This document shows, piece by piece, positions 7,989 through 19,297 of a DNA stretch of 64,000 nucleotides. The translations under genes were made by a program, and so were the position numbers. Under the pieces are notes generated by a model. The model was given only the letters and a program-made list of their open reading frames with translations. It had not been told where the DNA came from and did not search any database. Position 1 is the first letter of the stretch. Every line of letters starts with the position of its first letter. This stretch comes from Aeromonas lacus (GTDB taxonomy: Bacteria > Pseudomonadota > Gammaproteobacteria > Enterobacterales > Aeromonadaceae), in contig NZ_JRGM01000012.1 in the NCBI RefSeq assembly GCF_000764665.1, positions 62,001-126,000 of the forward strand, given 5' to 3'.

Positions 7989-8884
7989 GCACGGGGATGG
8001 TGTTCGCCGTGCAGCGCTTTGAGCCGCTCGTTGGCCACATGGGTGTAAATCTGGGTAGTGGAAAGATCTGCGTGGCCCAGCAACATCTGCACCACCCGCA
8101 GATCGGCGCCGTGGTTGAGCAGGTGGGTAGCAAAGGCGTGGCGCAGGGTATGGGGGGATAACTCGCCGTTGATCCCGGCCCGCTGGGCATAGAGCTTGAT
8201 GCGGTGCCAGAAGGTCTGGCGGGTCATCATCCGGGCCAGTTTGGAGGGGAAGACCACATCCGAGCTGGTACCACCGAGCAGCAGGGTTCGCCCCTCCCGG
8301 TAGTAGCGTTCCAGCCAGTACATCGCCTCCTCGCCCATGGGCACCAGCCGCTCCTTGTTACCCTTACCGACCACCCGCACCAGCCCCTGCCGCAAGCTGA
8401 CATGCTCGGCAGTCAGCCCCACCAGCTCGGAGACCCGCAATCCGGTGGCGTAGAGCAGCTCCAGCATCGCCTTGTCCCGCAGCTCCAGCGGATCATCCAC
8501 CAGCGGCGCCGTCAACAGCGCTTCCACTTCCGCTTCGCTCAGATCGGAGGGGAGCTTCTTGGGCAATTTGGGCCCCTCCAGCAGTACGGTGGGGTCGTCG
8601 CTGCGCATCTTCTCGCGGTTGAGGTACTGGTAGAAACGGCGCAGGGCCGACAGAAAGCGGGCGGTGCTGCTGGCGGCAAACTGATGATCGACCCGCCATG
8701 CGAGGTAGTGCTGGATCTCGTCCATCCCCGCCAGCAGCAGGGAGCTGCCCTGCTCATCGAGCCAGAGAGAGAATTTTTCCAGATCGGTGCGATAGGAGCT
8801 GACCGTGTTGTCGGAGAGGCCCCGCTCCAGCCAGAGGGCATCGAGAAAGGGTTCAATCAGGGGATGTGGCTCGGGCTTGCTCAT
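7985..8884 (-). CDS. xerD: Site-specific tyrosine recombinase XerD
   Basis: With XerC resolves chromosome dimers at dif under FtsK control. The product is 299 aa, the usual size. Sequence shows the SAM-like N-terminal core-binding domain and a C-terminal catalytic domain with the complete set Arg150 (ATGLRVSEL), Lys174, His245 and Arg248 (HTLRHAFATHLL), His271 (LLGHADLSTTQIY) and nucleophile Tyr280. ATG at 8884 gives the standard N-terminus. It is divergent from the flavodoxin gene, as xerD and fldB are in E. coli. It is not next to dsbC as in E. coli: mscL and a diguanylate cyclase lie between. Confidence 0.96.
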   Translation of the reverse strand: MSKPEPHPLIEPFLDALWLERGLSDNTVSSYRTDLEKFSLWLDEQGSSLLLAGMDEIQHYLAWRVDHQFAASSTARFLSALRRFYQYLNREKMRSDDPTVLLEGPKLPKKLPSDLSEAEVEALLTAPLVDDPLELRDKAMLELLYATGLRVSELVGLTAEHVSLRQGLVRVVGKGNKERLVPMGEEAMYWLERYYREGRTLLLGGTSSDVVFPSKLARMMTRQTFWHRIKLYAQRAGINGELSPHTLRHAFATHLLNHGADLRVVQMLLGHADLSTTQIYTHVANERLKALHGEHHPRA

Positions 8885-9100
8885 GGTCGGTCGCAGTCAG
8901 AAGAACAGTGGCCCATTGTAACGCCTCTGCCTGGCGGATGTGCAAGCCGCTTGCCGCGACCTGATCTCCTCGTGATATCGGGCGGTGAAGGAGCGCAGCC
9001 AATCTGCTAGACTGGCGCCCTCCCCTTATGTTGCCCATCGTGTTGCCAACAGGTGCAGCCCACACGAGCAAGCGAGAAAGCGCCCAAAGAGAAAAGAGCG

Positions 9101-9619
9101 ATGAAGATTGGTCTGTTTTACGGTTCTACCACCTGCTACACCGAGATGGCTGCCGAGAAGATCCGCGCCCTTATCGGCCCCGAGCTGGTGGATATCCACA
9201 ACATCAAGGATGTCTCCCTGCGCCTGATGGAGGATTACGAGGTGTTGATCCTCGGCATCTCCACCTGGGATTTCGGCGAGCTGCAGGAGGATTGGGAGTC
9301 CCGCTGGGAAGATATTGGCGACCTCCATCTGGAGGGACGCATCGTCGCCCTGTTTGGCCTCGGCGACCAGCTGGGTTATGGCGAATGGTTCCAGGATGCC
9401 CTCGGCATGCTGCACGATCAGCTGGTGCCCAGAGGGGTCAAGCTGGTGGGCTACTGGCCCAACGAAGGCTACGAGTTCGATGCCTCCAAGGCGCTGATCG
9501 ACGATGGCCGCCACTTCGTCGGCCTGGCCCTCGACGATGCCAACCAGTATGACCAGACCGACTCCCGCATCGAGCAGTGGGTCGACCAGATCCTGACCGA
9601 AATTCACGAACTGCTCTGA
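9101..9619 (+). CDS. fldB: Flavodoxin FldB
   Basis: Long-chain FMN flavodoxin, 172 aa from the ATG at 9101 ([20 protein letters not shown]). The FMN phosphate loop is GSTTCYTE, the aromatic FMN-stacking segment is [14 protein letters not shown], and [12 protein letters not shown] is the second loop. A single-electron carrier for reductases and radical enzymes. The call as FldB rather than FldA rests on the divergent xerD neighbour, the E. coli arrangement, and on Cys at the phosphate loop; the family itself is certain. Upstream in-frame codons to 9053 lack a good start context. Confidence 0.92.
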   Translation: MKIGLFYGSTTCYTEMAAEKIRALIGPELVDIHNIKDVSLRLMEDYEVLILGISTWDFGELQEDWESRWEDIGDLHLEGRIVALFGLGDQLGYGEWFQDALGMLHDQLVPRGVKLVGYWPNEGYEFDASKALIDDGRHFVGLALDDANQYDQTDSRIEQWVDQILTEIHELL

Positions 9620-9863
9620 CCCGCGCTGCCTGTCCGGCATCCCAGCCTGTGCGGATGCCGGTCTCTCCCCCTCTTCTCTCCGCTCTCTTAAACCTTCCTC
9701 TGTCGCCAATGCGGTCGCAGTTATCGCATCGATTTTTTCAATCGGTATCATCCGCTGACGCCATAGCGACATTTGAGTAACGCTCTGCAACAATGGGGCA
9801 GCTACACCATCACGCTCGAATCCGGGTCGCGAAGGCTGAGACCCGCCCAGAAAAGGAGATCCT

Positions 9864-11264
9864 ATGACGCCACTCTCCCTGTTGGCCCCCGCCATCGCCC
9901 GCGACGTGCTCGATCACGCACTGGCGCTTGGTGCCGATTTCGCCGAGCTGTTTGTCGAGCGCAAGCGCCGCAGCCAGCTCAGCCTGCTCTCCAGTCAGAT
10001 AGAGAACATCAGCGGCGGCCTCGATTTCGGCATCGGCGTACGCCTCTGCTACGGCTACAAGGTGCTCTACGGCTACACCAATCTGGCCAGCCGCGACGAG
10101 CTGCTGCGTATCGTCACCCTGCTGGCGGCCAAAGACCGCCGCGACCCCGTGGTGACCGCCACCGCCTTCGATTTCAGTCGCCTGACCGACCGCAACCCGA
10201 TCGCCCTGCCGCTGTCGGCCGACAAGCTGCTGGAGCAGAAGATCGCCTATCTGCACGCCATGGATGCGGTGGCCCGCGCCGAGAGCGGCAAGGTAAGCCA
10301 GTTCTCCGGCAACGTACTGGGCTGGGAGCAGGAGGTGGAGATCTTCAACAGCGAAGGGTTGCAGGTAGCTGATCGCCGCCACTACAACCGCATCATGGCC
10401 CAGACCATCGCCCGGGAAGGGAGCGAGCAGAGCGTCGGCTACGAGGCGCCGGGCGCCCTGATGGGTTGGGAGCATGCCGAGCGCATCGATCCGCGCGAGC
10501 TGGCCCTCACCGCCACCCGTCAGGCACTGGTGAAACTGGGGGCTGCCCCCTGCCCGAGCGGCACCCTGCCGGTCATCATGGAGAACGGCTTTGGCGGCGT
10601 CATCTTCCACGAGGCGTGCGGCCATCTGCTGGAGACCACCTCGGTAGCCAAGAAGGCGTCGGTATTCCACGACAAGATGGGCCAGCTCATCGCCAATCCG
10701 GTGGTCAATGCGGTGGACGAGGGGCTGCAAAGCAACGTCTGGGGTTCCATCAACGTCGATGATGAGGGGATGGCAACCCAGCATACCCAGCTCATCAAGG
10801 ACGGCGTGCTGACCGGCTTTCTGGTGGACCGAATGGGCGCCCTCAAAACGGGCTACGCCCGCACCGGCTCGGGTCGGCGTGAATCGTACAAGTACGCCCC
10901 CACCTCGCGCATGCGCAACACCTATATCGAACCGGGCAACCACAGCCTCGACGATATGCTGGCCACCGTCGAACACGGCATCTACGCCAAGAAGATGGGG
11001 GGCGGTTCGGTACAGCCCGGCACCGGCGAATTCAACTTCAACGTGCAGGAGGCCTACCTCATCGAGCACGGCAAGATCACCAAGCCGCTCAAGTCGGCCA
11101 CCCTGATCGGCACCGGCCCGCAGGTGCTGAAAGAGATCTCCATGGTAGGCAGCAATCTGGCGCTGGCCGCCGGTATGTGCGGCTCGGTCTCTGGCTCGGT
11201 CCCCACCTCGGTGGGCCAGCCAGCGCTGAAAGTGGACAATATCCTGGTGGGAGGGAACGCCTGA
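9864..11264 (+). CDS. TldD-family metallopeptidase (active subunit)
   Basis: A 466-aa TldD/PmbA-family protein carrying the zinc motif HEACGH (His249, Glu250, His254) and the C-terminal region AAGMCGS where TldD supplies its cysteine ligand; it is therefore the catalytic, TldD-like member. An AAAGGAGA-type ribosome site precedes the ATG. In E. coli TldD and TldE form a heterodimer that degrades unfolded peptides through a narrow tunnel and trims microcin B17. This sequence differs clearly from E. coli TldD, which has HEAVGH, and the two subunit genes are linked here, so I read it as a distinct TldD-type paralogue. No RiPP precursor or modification enzyme is visible nearby. It overlaps the partner gene by ATGA. 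Confidence 0.88.
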   Translation: MTPLSLLAPAIARDVLDHALALGADFAELFVERKRRSQLSLLSSQIENISGGLDFGIGVRLCYGYKVLYGYTNLASRDELLRIVTLLAAKDRRDPVVTATAFDFSRLTDRNPIALPLSADKLLEQKIAYLHAMDAVARAESGKVSQFSGNVLGWEQEVEIFNSEGLQVADRRHYNRIMAQTIAREGSEQSVGYEAPGALMGWEHAERIDPRELALTATRQALVKLGAAPCPSGTLPVIMENGFGGVIFHEACGHLLETTSVAKKASVFHDKMGQLIANPVVNAVDEGLQSNVWGSINVDDEGMATQHTQLIKDGVLTGFLVDRMGALKTGYARTGSGRRESYKYAPTSRMRNTYIEPGNHSLDDMLATVEHGIYAKKMGGGSVQPGTGEFNFNVQEAYLIEHGKITKPLKSATLIGTGPQVLKEISMVGSNLALAAGMCGSVSGSVPTSVGQPALKVDNILVGGNA

Positions 11265-12604
11265 TGAGCCAACTCGACATGAACCAACTGCTCACCCGCC
11301 TGCTGGATAAAGTGGCCGACCTCGGCGCCGAGGCAGACATCATCGCCAATCAGGAGAAGGCCTTCTCCCTCAAGGCAGACAAGGGCGAGCTGGGTGAATA
11401 CAAGGTCACCAGCAGCCAGCAACTCGGTATTCGCCTGATAAAGGAGGGTCGGGTCGGCATCGCCTACTCGGAATCCCTCGATGAGCTGGCGCTGGATGCC
11501 ATGCTGCAGGATGCGCTCGATGCCAGCCGCTTCGCCAAGGTAGACCCGGATCAGCGCATCTCGGTGGCCAATAGCCGGATCACCACAGATTGCGCCGAAA
11601 TCAACCAGCCCGATACCACACCGGTAGAGGAGAAGATCGCCCTGGCCCTGCGCCTCGAGTCAGACATGCTGGCGATGCCCGATGTGAGCGGCGCCCCCTA
11701 CAACAGCTTCTTCGAAGGGGAGAGCCAGCTCTGGCTCGCCAACAGTCAGGGCACCCTCTGCCAACACGGCGAGTTCAGCGTCGGCTGCTACACCTCGGCG
11801 CTGGTCGAACGGGATGGCCGCCAGTCTATGCACTCACAGGGGCAGTATGGCCGTCGCTTTGACGAACTGGATAGCCAGCAACTCATCGACCAGATCTATG
11901 CCGTCGCCAGCGACCTGCTGCCGGGTGAGGCTGTGCCGGGTGGCCGCTACAGCGTCATCTTCAGCACTAACTGCTTCGCCAGCCTGTTTGGCTGCTTCCA
12001 GGGGGTGCTGTCGGGCAAGTGGGCCCAGCAGGGGATCAACCCCTGGCGGGAGAAGGTGGGGCAGAGTGTCGCCTCCCGCTGGCTCACCCTGGAGAGCCGG
12101 GTCTACATGCCGGGCGGCATGAGCATCAAGGCATTTGATGGCGAAGGCGCTGCTACCTCGGATCTGCTGCTGATTGGCGACGGCGAGCTGAAAACCCTGC
12201 TCCACAACAGCGCCACCGCCCGCCACTTTGGCGTCGCCAGTAACGGCTCGGCCGCCCGCGGTGCTCGCAGCGCCCTCGATGTAACCGCTCGCCATCTGGT
12301 GTTTGGCGCGGGCCCCCATCGCGAAGCGGAAGTGCAGAGCGGCGACTATCTGGAGCTGGTCAAGCTGGACGGTCTGCATTCGGGTGCCGATGCGGTAAGC
12401 GGCGACTTCTCCTTTGGCGCGTCGGGCTTCCTCTGCCGCGATGGCGTGCGGCGACAGACGGTGCGTGGCATCACGGTGGCGGGCAACTTCTACCGCCTGC
12501 TGGTCGAGCTGGAAGCGGTCGGTGACACCTTGCACCACAACGATGGCAAGGGCTTCTACGCCCCGCTTATCCGTTTTGGCGGCCTCTCCGTCGCGGGCAA
12601 GTAA
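11264..12604 (+). CDS. TldE/PmbA-family partner subunit
   Basis: A 446-aa TldE/PmbA-family protein. It shares the fold of the upstream TldD-like gene but has no HExxxH motif (the equivalent region reads FSTNCFASLFGCFQG), as expected for the non-catalytic subunit that closes the heterodimer. Its ATG overlaps the upstream stop as ATGA, implying translational coupling and stoichiometric production. The C-terminus (GDFSFGASGFLCRDG, VRGITVAGNFYRLL) is typical of the family. A terminator follows. Function is inferred from TldD/E: limited proteolysis of unfolded or modified peptides; the substrate is unknown. Confidence 0.88.
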   Translation: MSQLDMNQLLTRLLDKVADLGAEADIIANQEKAFSLKADKGELGEYKVTSSQQLGIRLIKEGRVGIAYSESLDELALDAMLQDALDASRFAKVDPDQRISVANSRITTDCAEINQPDTTPVEEKIALALRLESDMLAMPDVSGAPYNSFFEGESQLWLANSQGTLCQHGEFSVGCYTSALVERDGRQSMHSQGQYGRRFDELDSQQLIDQIYAVASDLLPGEAVPGGRYSVIFSTNCFASLFGCFQGVLSGKWAQQGINPWREKVGQSVASRWLTLESRVYMPGGMSIKAFDGEGAATSDLLLIGDGELKTLLHNSATARHFGVASNGSAARGARSALDVTARHLVFGAGPHREAEVQSGDYLELVKLDGLHSGADAVSGDFSFGASGFLCRDGVRRQTVRGITVAGNFYRLLVELEAVGDTLHHNDGKGFYAPLIRFGGLSVAGK

Positions 12605-12628
12605 ACGCCCCGGTGAGACCGGCAAGTA

Positions 12629-12655
12629 AGAAAAAGGCGCCTGATGGCGCCTTTT
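12629..12655. terminator. Bidirectional intrinsic terminator (tldE-like / ybeL)
   Basis: AAAAGGCGCC, TGAT loop, GGCGCCTTTT between convergent genes; it can serve both strands. Confidence 0.85.
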
Positions 12656-12688
12656 GGCTCGTTATCTCGTCCGCATTGATGGCATGAC

Positions 12689-15908
<3,220 letters not shown>

Positions 15909-15956
15909 TTGATCGCCAACGAGCGTTGCCAATCTGTGACAGCAAACGGATGATAA

Positions 15957-15986
15957 CGGCGGGCCCTGCGCCCGCCGCTTTCCCTT
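15957..15986 (+). terminator. GC hairpin in the leuS-lptE gap
   Basis: GGCGGG, seven-base loop, CCCGCC, then GCTTTCCCTT. The weak T-tract suggests partial attenuation between leuS and lptE rather than full termination. Confidence 0.5.
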
Positions 15987-16005
15987 AATGCAAAGAGGAT
16001 TTTCT

Positions 16006-16488
16006 ATGGGCACCATCTTCACCCGCTGGATGGCTATCATGCTGGCAGCCCTGCTGCTGCAAGGCTGCGGTTTTCACATGCGCGGCACCGGCATTCCGGC
16101 CGAGCTGAAGACTATGAAGGTCGTGGGCGACAACAAGAGCGACTTCTACCGGATGGTCACCACCCGTCTCAAGGCGTCAGGGGTTACCCTGGCCGACAAG
16201 GAGGGGATCCCGGTACTGACCCTGGGCGGCATCGGTGCCAGCAGTCAGGTCGCCTCGGTCAACGCACAGGGTGTCGATACCGAGTATGTGCTGGGCTTCA
16301 GCACCCAGTTCACCGTCTCGGTGCCCGGCAAACCGACTCAGGTTTTCCCCATCAACTTCAACCGCAGCTTCCTCAACAAGCCGGATGCCGCGCTCGCCTC
16401 CTCTCGTGAGCAGGAGCAGCTCAACCGCGAAATGCAGGAGCAGGCGGCCAACCAGGTGATCCGGCAGTTGAGTCAGGTCAGCTTCTGA
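16006..16488 (+). CDS. lptE: LPS-assembly lipoprotein LptE
   Basis: Outer-membrane lipoprotein that plugs the LptD barrel and helps deliver LPS to the cell surface. From ATG 16006 (after AGAGGATTTTCT) it is 160 aa with a lipobox LLQGC giving an acylated Cys at about residue 21, then GFHMRG, the usual start of mature LptE. ATG at 15988 is the alternative. Context leuS-lptE-holA-nadD is the conserved order. Its stop overlaps the ATG of a 33-codon ORF that duplicates the lptE-holA junction. Confidence 0.93.
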   Translation: MGTIFTRWMAIMLAALLLQGCGFHMRGTGIPAELKTMKVVGDNKSDFYRMVTTRLKASGVTLADKEGIPVLTLGGIGASSQVASVNAQGVDTEYVLGFSTQFTVSVPGKPTQVFPINFNRSFLNKPDAALASSREQEQLNREMQEQAANQVIRQLSQVSF

Positions 16489-16617
16489 TGCGGATCTACC
16501 CTGAACAATTTGGTGACGAGTCGCAGTTCAAGCAGCCAAAGCAGGCCGCTACTCTTGCACGCCTTCATTTCAGTCAGGCAAGCTTCTGATGCGAATTTAT
16601 CCTGAACAATTTGGTGA
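16471..16617 (+). repeat. Duplicated lptE/holA junction (101-bp period)
   Basis: Two copies of a 46-bp stretch, at 16471-16516 and 16572-16617, with 5 differences. Each runs from the last lptE-like codons through TGA/ATG into the holA start codons (MRIYPEQFG). The differences are mostly synonymous at the holA side. About 55 bp of non-repeated sequence separates the copies. Confidence 0.9.
16488..16589 (+). CDS. 33-codon ORF formed by the junction duplication
   Basis: This ORF begins with the same nine residues as HolA (MRIYPEQFG), continues with 20-odd unrelated residues (DESQFKQPKQ and following) and ends FSQASF, resembling the LptE end LSQVSF. Its ATG overlaps the lptE stop and its stop overlaps the true holA ATG, both as ATGA, so ribosomes could move lptE, mini-ORF, holA without a gap. 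It is probably a duplication by-product that is translated, not a functional peptide. Confidence is that it is an open, coupled frame. Confidence 0.45.
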   Translation: MRIYPEQFGDESQFKQPKQAATLARLHFSQASF

Positions 16618-17626
16618 ACACCTCAAAGCAGGGCTTCGGCCCTGCTATCTCGTTTTTGGTGACGAGCCCCTGTTGCGACTGGAAGCCATCGACGTCATCC
16701 GTCAGGTCGCCCGCAAACAGGGATTCGATGAACGCCACACCTTCGTGGTGGAACAGGGGCTGGACTGGAATCAGGTCTACGACGCCTGTCAGGCGATGAG
16801 CCTTTTTTCTGCCCGCCAAATCATTGAACTGGAACTGCCCGCCAAGGTCGACAAGGATCTCGCTGCCCGCATCAGCGACATTGGCAAGCAGCTCCACCCC
16901 GATCTGCTGCTGGTACTGAGCGGCGGTCGTCTCAACCAGACCCAGATGAAGGCAGCCTGGTTCGACAAGCTCTACCAGATCGGCACCTATGTGCCGGTCA
17001 ACCACCCGGAGCCCAAGTTTTTCCCGCGCTGGATGAGCGCCCGCTTCCAACGCTTTGGTCTCAAGGCGCTGCCGGATGCCATCAACTTCATGTGCCACTC
17101 CTACGAGGGCAACCTGCTGGCCGCCAGCCAGGAGATCGAGAAGCTGACCCTGCTCTCGCCGCCCCAACCCATCAGCGTCACCTATCTGCAGGAGACCATT
17201 ATCCGCCACGCCCACTTCACCCCGTTCCAGCTGGTCGATACCCTGCTGGAAGGAAAAGTGAACCGGGCCCAGCGCATTCTGGCGGCACTTCGGGCCGAAG
17301 GCACCGAGCCGGGGATGCTGGCATGGACCCTCTGTCGCGAGCTGGAGCAGCTGACCGAACTGTCGCTGGCGATGCGTAACGGCCAGCCGCTGGGGGAACA
17401 CTTCAGCCGCCTGCGCATCTGGCAAAGCCGCCAGCAGCTCATTCAACAGGCACTGACCCGGCTCCCCTTCGCCAAGCTGCAGCAACTGTGGCAGCTGATG
17501 GCGCAGCTGGATGACGCCCAGCGCCGCTTCGATACCGAGCAAGCCTGGCTGATGCTGCAGACCATAGCCCTCGGCTTTCGTGACGGCACGCCCCTGCCGC
17601 TGGCGATGGAGAGTACGCCATGCTGA
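16589..17626 (+). CDS. holA: DNA polymerase III delta subunit HolA
   Basis: Delta subunit of the clamp loader; it opens the beta sliding clamp. 345 aa, normal for the family (E. coli 343). Recognisable are the N-terminal MRIYPEQ and CYLVFGDEPLLRLEA, followed by the AAA+-like fold and the C-terminal helical collar domain. No functional Walker A motif is expected in delta and none is seen. The ATG overlaps the stop of the upstream 33-codon ORF, and the 3' end overlaps nadD by seven bases. Confidence 0.95.
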   Translation: MRIYPEQFGEHLKAGLRPCYLVFGDEPLLRLEAIDVIRQVARKQGFDERHTFVVEQGLDWNQVYDACQAMSLFSARQIIELELPAKVDKDLAARISDIGKQLHPDLLLVLSGGRLNQTQMKAAWFDKLYQIGTYVPVNHPEPKFFPRWMSARFQRFGLKALPDAINFMCHSYEGNLLAASQEIEKLTLLSPPQPISVTYLQETIIRHAHFTPFQLVDTLLEGKVNRAQRILAALRAEGTEPGMLAWTLCRELEQLTELSLAMRNGQPLGEHFSRLRIWQSRQQLIQQALTRLPFAKLQQLWQLMAQLDDAQRRFDTEQAWLMLQTIALGFRDGTPLPLAMESTPC

Positions 17627-18270
17627 AGGCGCCTATTGGTCTGCTGGGGGGCACATTCGATCCCATCCATATCGGCCATCTGCGCCCCGCCATCGAGGCG
17701 CGCGATGCCATTGGTCTGGCCGAAGTACGGCTGATCCCGAACCATATACCGCCCCACCGCGCCAACCCGCACTGCTCCAGCGAGCAGCGTCTGGCCATGG
17801 TCAGGCTGGCGGCGGCAGAGAACCGCCACTTCGTGGTGGATGAGCGCGAGCTTTGGCGCGACAAGCCCTCCTACACCATAGATACCCTGATCGAACTGCG
17901 TCAGGAGCTGCCAGATACGCCGCTCTGCTTTTTGATGGGGATGGACTCGCTGCTTGGCCTGCCCGGCTGGCACCGCTGGCGAGAGCTGCTCGACTACGCC
18001 CATCTGGTGGTGAGTACCCGCCCCGGCTGGCAACCCGATTATCCGGCCGAACTGACTGAACTGCTGGCCCGTCATCAGGTCAAAGAGGTGGCCGCCCTGC
18101 ACCGGCAACGGGCAGGCCATATCTGGCTGGCCAGCAACCAACCCATTGAATTGTCTGCCACCCGGCTGCGCGAGCTGCTGGCGGCGGGAGAAGATCCCCG
18201 CTACCTCTTGCCCGAGCCGGTTGCGCACTATATTGATCAACAGGGGCTCTACCGCGCCATCTGCCGGTAA
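17620..18270 (+). CDS. nadD: Nicotinate-mononucleotide adenylyltransferase NadD
   Basis: Forms nicotinate adenine dinucleotide from NaMN and ATP, the penultimate step of NAD synthesis. 216 aa with the nucleotidyltransferase motif GGTFDPIHIGH near the N-terminus and the C-terminal SATRLREL (ISSTxIR-type) motif. It overlaps holA by seven bases, so it is translationally coupled. A hairpin without T-run (around 18284-18306) and a new promoter separate it from rsfS. Confidence 0.96.
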   Translation: MLKAPIGLLGGTFDPIHIGHLRPAIEARDAIGLAEVRLIPNHIPPHRANPHCSSEQRLAMVRLAAAENRHFVVDERELWRDKPSYTIDTLIELRQELPDTPLCFLMGMDSLLGLPGWHRWRELLDYAHLVVSTRPGWQPDYPAELTELLARHQVKEVAALHRQRAGHIWLASNQPIELSATRLRELLAAGEDPRYLLPEPVAHYIDQQGLYRAICR

Positions 18271-18313
18271 GACTCCCCAGCTATCCCGTTCCGGTAGGAA
18301 ACGGGAGTGACCA

Positions 18314-18322
18314 TGATATAAT
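18314..18322 (+). promoter_or_regulatory. Extended -10 promoter for the rsfS-rlmH-mrdA-mrdB operon
   Basis: TGATATAAT: a consensus TATAAT with an extended TGn, 45 bases upstream of the rsfS start. No convincing -35 was found, as is usual for extended -10 promoters. Confidence 0.55.
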
Positions 18323-18367
18323 CCGCCGCCCTCACGCTGTCAGGCGCCGGAATACAGGAGAGACTCA

Positions 18368-18709
18368 TTGCAAGGCCAAGAACTTCACGCCTTTATCATC
18401 GACAAGATTGATGACATGAAAGGCCGCGATATCATCACCCTCGATGTGCGCGGCAAATCCAGCATCACTGACACCATGATCGTCTGCTCCGGCAACTCCA
18501 ACCGTCACGTCTGCGCCATCGCCAACCATCTGGCCAGTGAAGCCCGCCATGCCGGGCTCGACCTGCTGAGCGTGGAAGGCGAGCTGAGCGGAGAGTGGGT
18601 ACTGGTAGATATGGGATCGGTGATCGTGCATGTGATGCAGGATGAACATCGTGACTTCTACCAGCTGGAAAAACTGTGGGGCGGTGCCGCTCAAGTGAAC
18701 ACGCAATAA
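18368..18709 (+). CDS. rsfS: Ribosome silencing factor RsfS
   Basis: Binds ribosomal protein L14 and blocks subunit joining in starvation. 113 aa. The start is a TTG preceded by AGGAGAG; the following residues [21 protein letters not shown] align with the normal N-terminus, so TTG is the right start. Core motifs [23 protein letters not shown] and [16 protein letters not shown] are diagnostic of the family. First gene of the rsfS-rlmH-mrdA-mrdB cluster, downstream of nadD as in E. coli. Confidence 0.96.
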   Translation: MQGQELHAFIIDKIDDMKGRDIITLDVRGKSSITDTMIVCSGNSNRHVCAIANHLASEARHAGLDLLSVEGELSGEWVLVDMGSVIVHVMQDEHRDFYQLEKLWGGAAQVNTQ

Positions 18710-18730
18710 CGAGAGCCGCAAAGTACCGAC

Positions 18731-19198
18731 ATGAAGATTCAGTTGATCGCGGTGGGCACCAAGATGCCCGCCTGGGTAGAGCATGGCTTTGAAGAGTATC
18801 GCCGCCGCTTCCCGAAAGATATGCCGTTCGAGCTGGTGGAGATTGGCGCCGGCAAACGGGGCAAAAATGCCGATATTCCCCGCATTCTGCAAAAAGAGGG
18901 GGAGGCCATGCTGGCTGCCGCTGGCCGCTCGCGCATCGTCACCCTCGACATTCCGGGCAAGCCATGGACCACGGAGCAGCTGGCTACCCAGCTCGAGGCG
19001 TGGAAGCTCGATGGCCGCGATGTTGCCCTGCTGGTAGGCGGGCCGGAAGGCTTGTCACCGGAGTGCAAGGCGGCCGCCGAGCAGAGCTGGTCGCTCTCGC
19101 CGCTGACCCTGCCCCACCCGCTGGTGCGGGTACTGGTCGCCGAGAGCCTCTACCGTGCCTGGAGCATTACCACCAATCACCCGTATCACAGGGAGTGA
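18731..19198 (+). CDS. rlmH: 23S rRNA pseudouridine-1915 N3-methyltransferase RlmH
   Basis: SPOUT-class methyltransferase acting on 70S ribosomes. 155 aa, exactly the family length. Visible: [16 protein letters not shown] start, the SAM-binding knot [37 protein letters not shown] and the conserved end NHPYHRE. It is followed by a 99-bp gap that contains a hairpin and a partial copy of its own last codons. Confidence 0.97.
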   Translation: MKIQLIAVGTKMPAWVEHGFEEYRRRFPKDMPFELVEIGAGKRGKNADIPRILQKEGEAMLAAAGRSRIVTLDIPGKPWTTEQLATQLEAWKLDGRDVALLVGGPEGLSPECKAAAEQSWSLSPLTLPHPLVRVLVAESLYRAWSITTNHPYHRE

Positions 19199-19215
19199 GC
19201 CAGGATGTGGCTCAC
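19195..19215 (+). repeat. Hairpin after rlmH
   Basis: GTGAGCC, seven-base loop, GGCTCAC, directly over the rlmH stop. No T-run, so an mRNA structure rather than a clear terminator. Confidence 0.5.
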
Positions 19216-19297
19216 CCTCCCCGACACACATGCGAATCACAGAGAGTGAACAATGCCGCTCCTGCTGTTATTGCCCCAATGGTTCTGAGGTAAAGGC

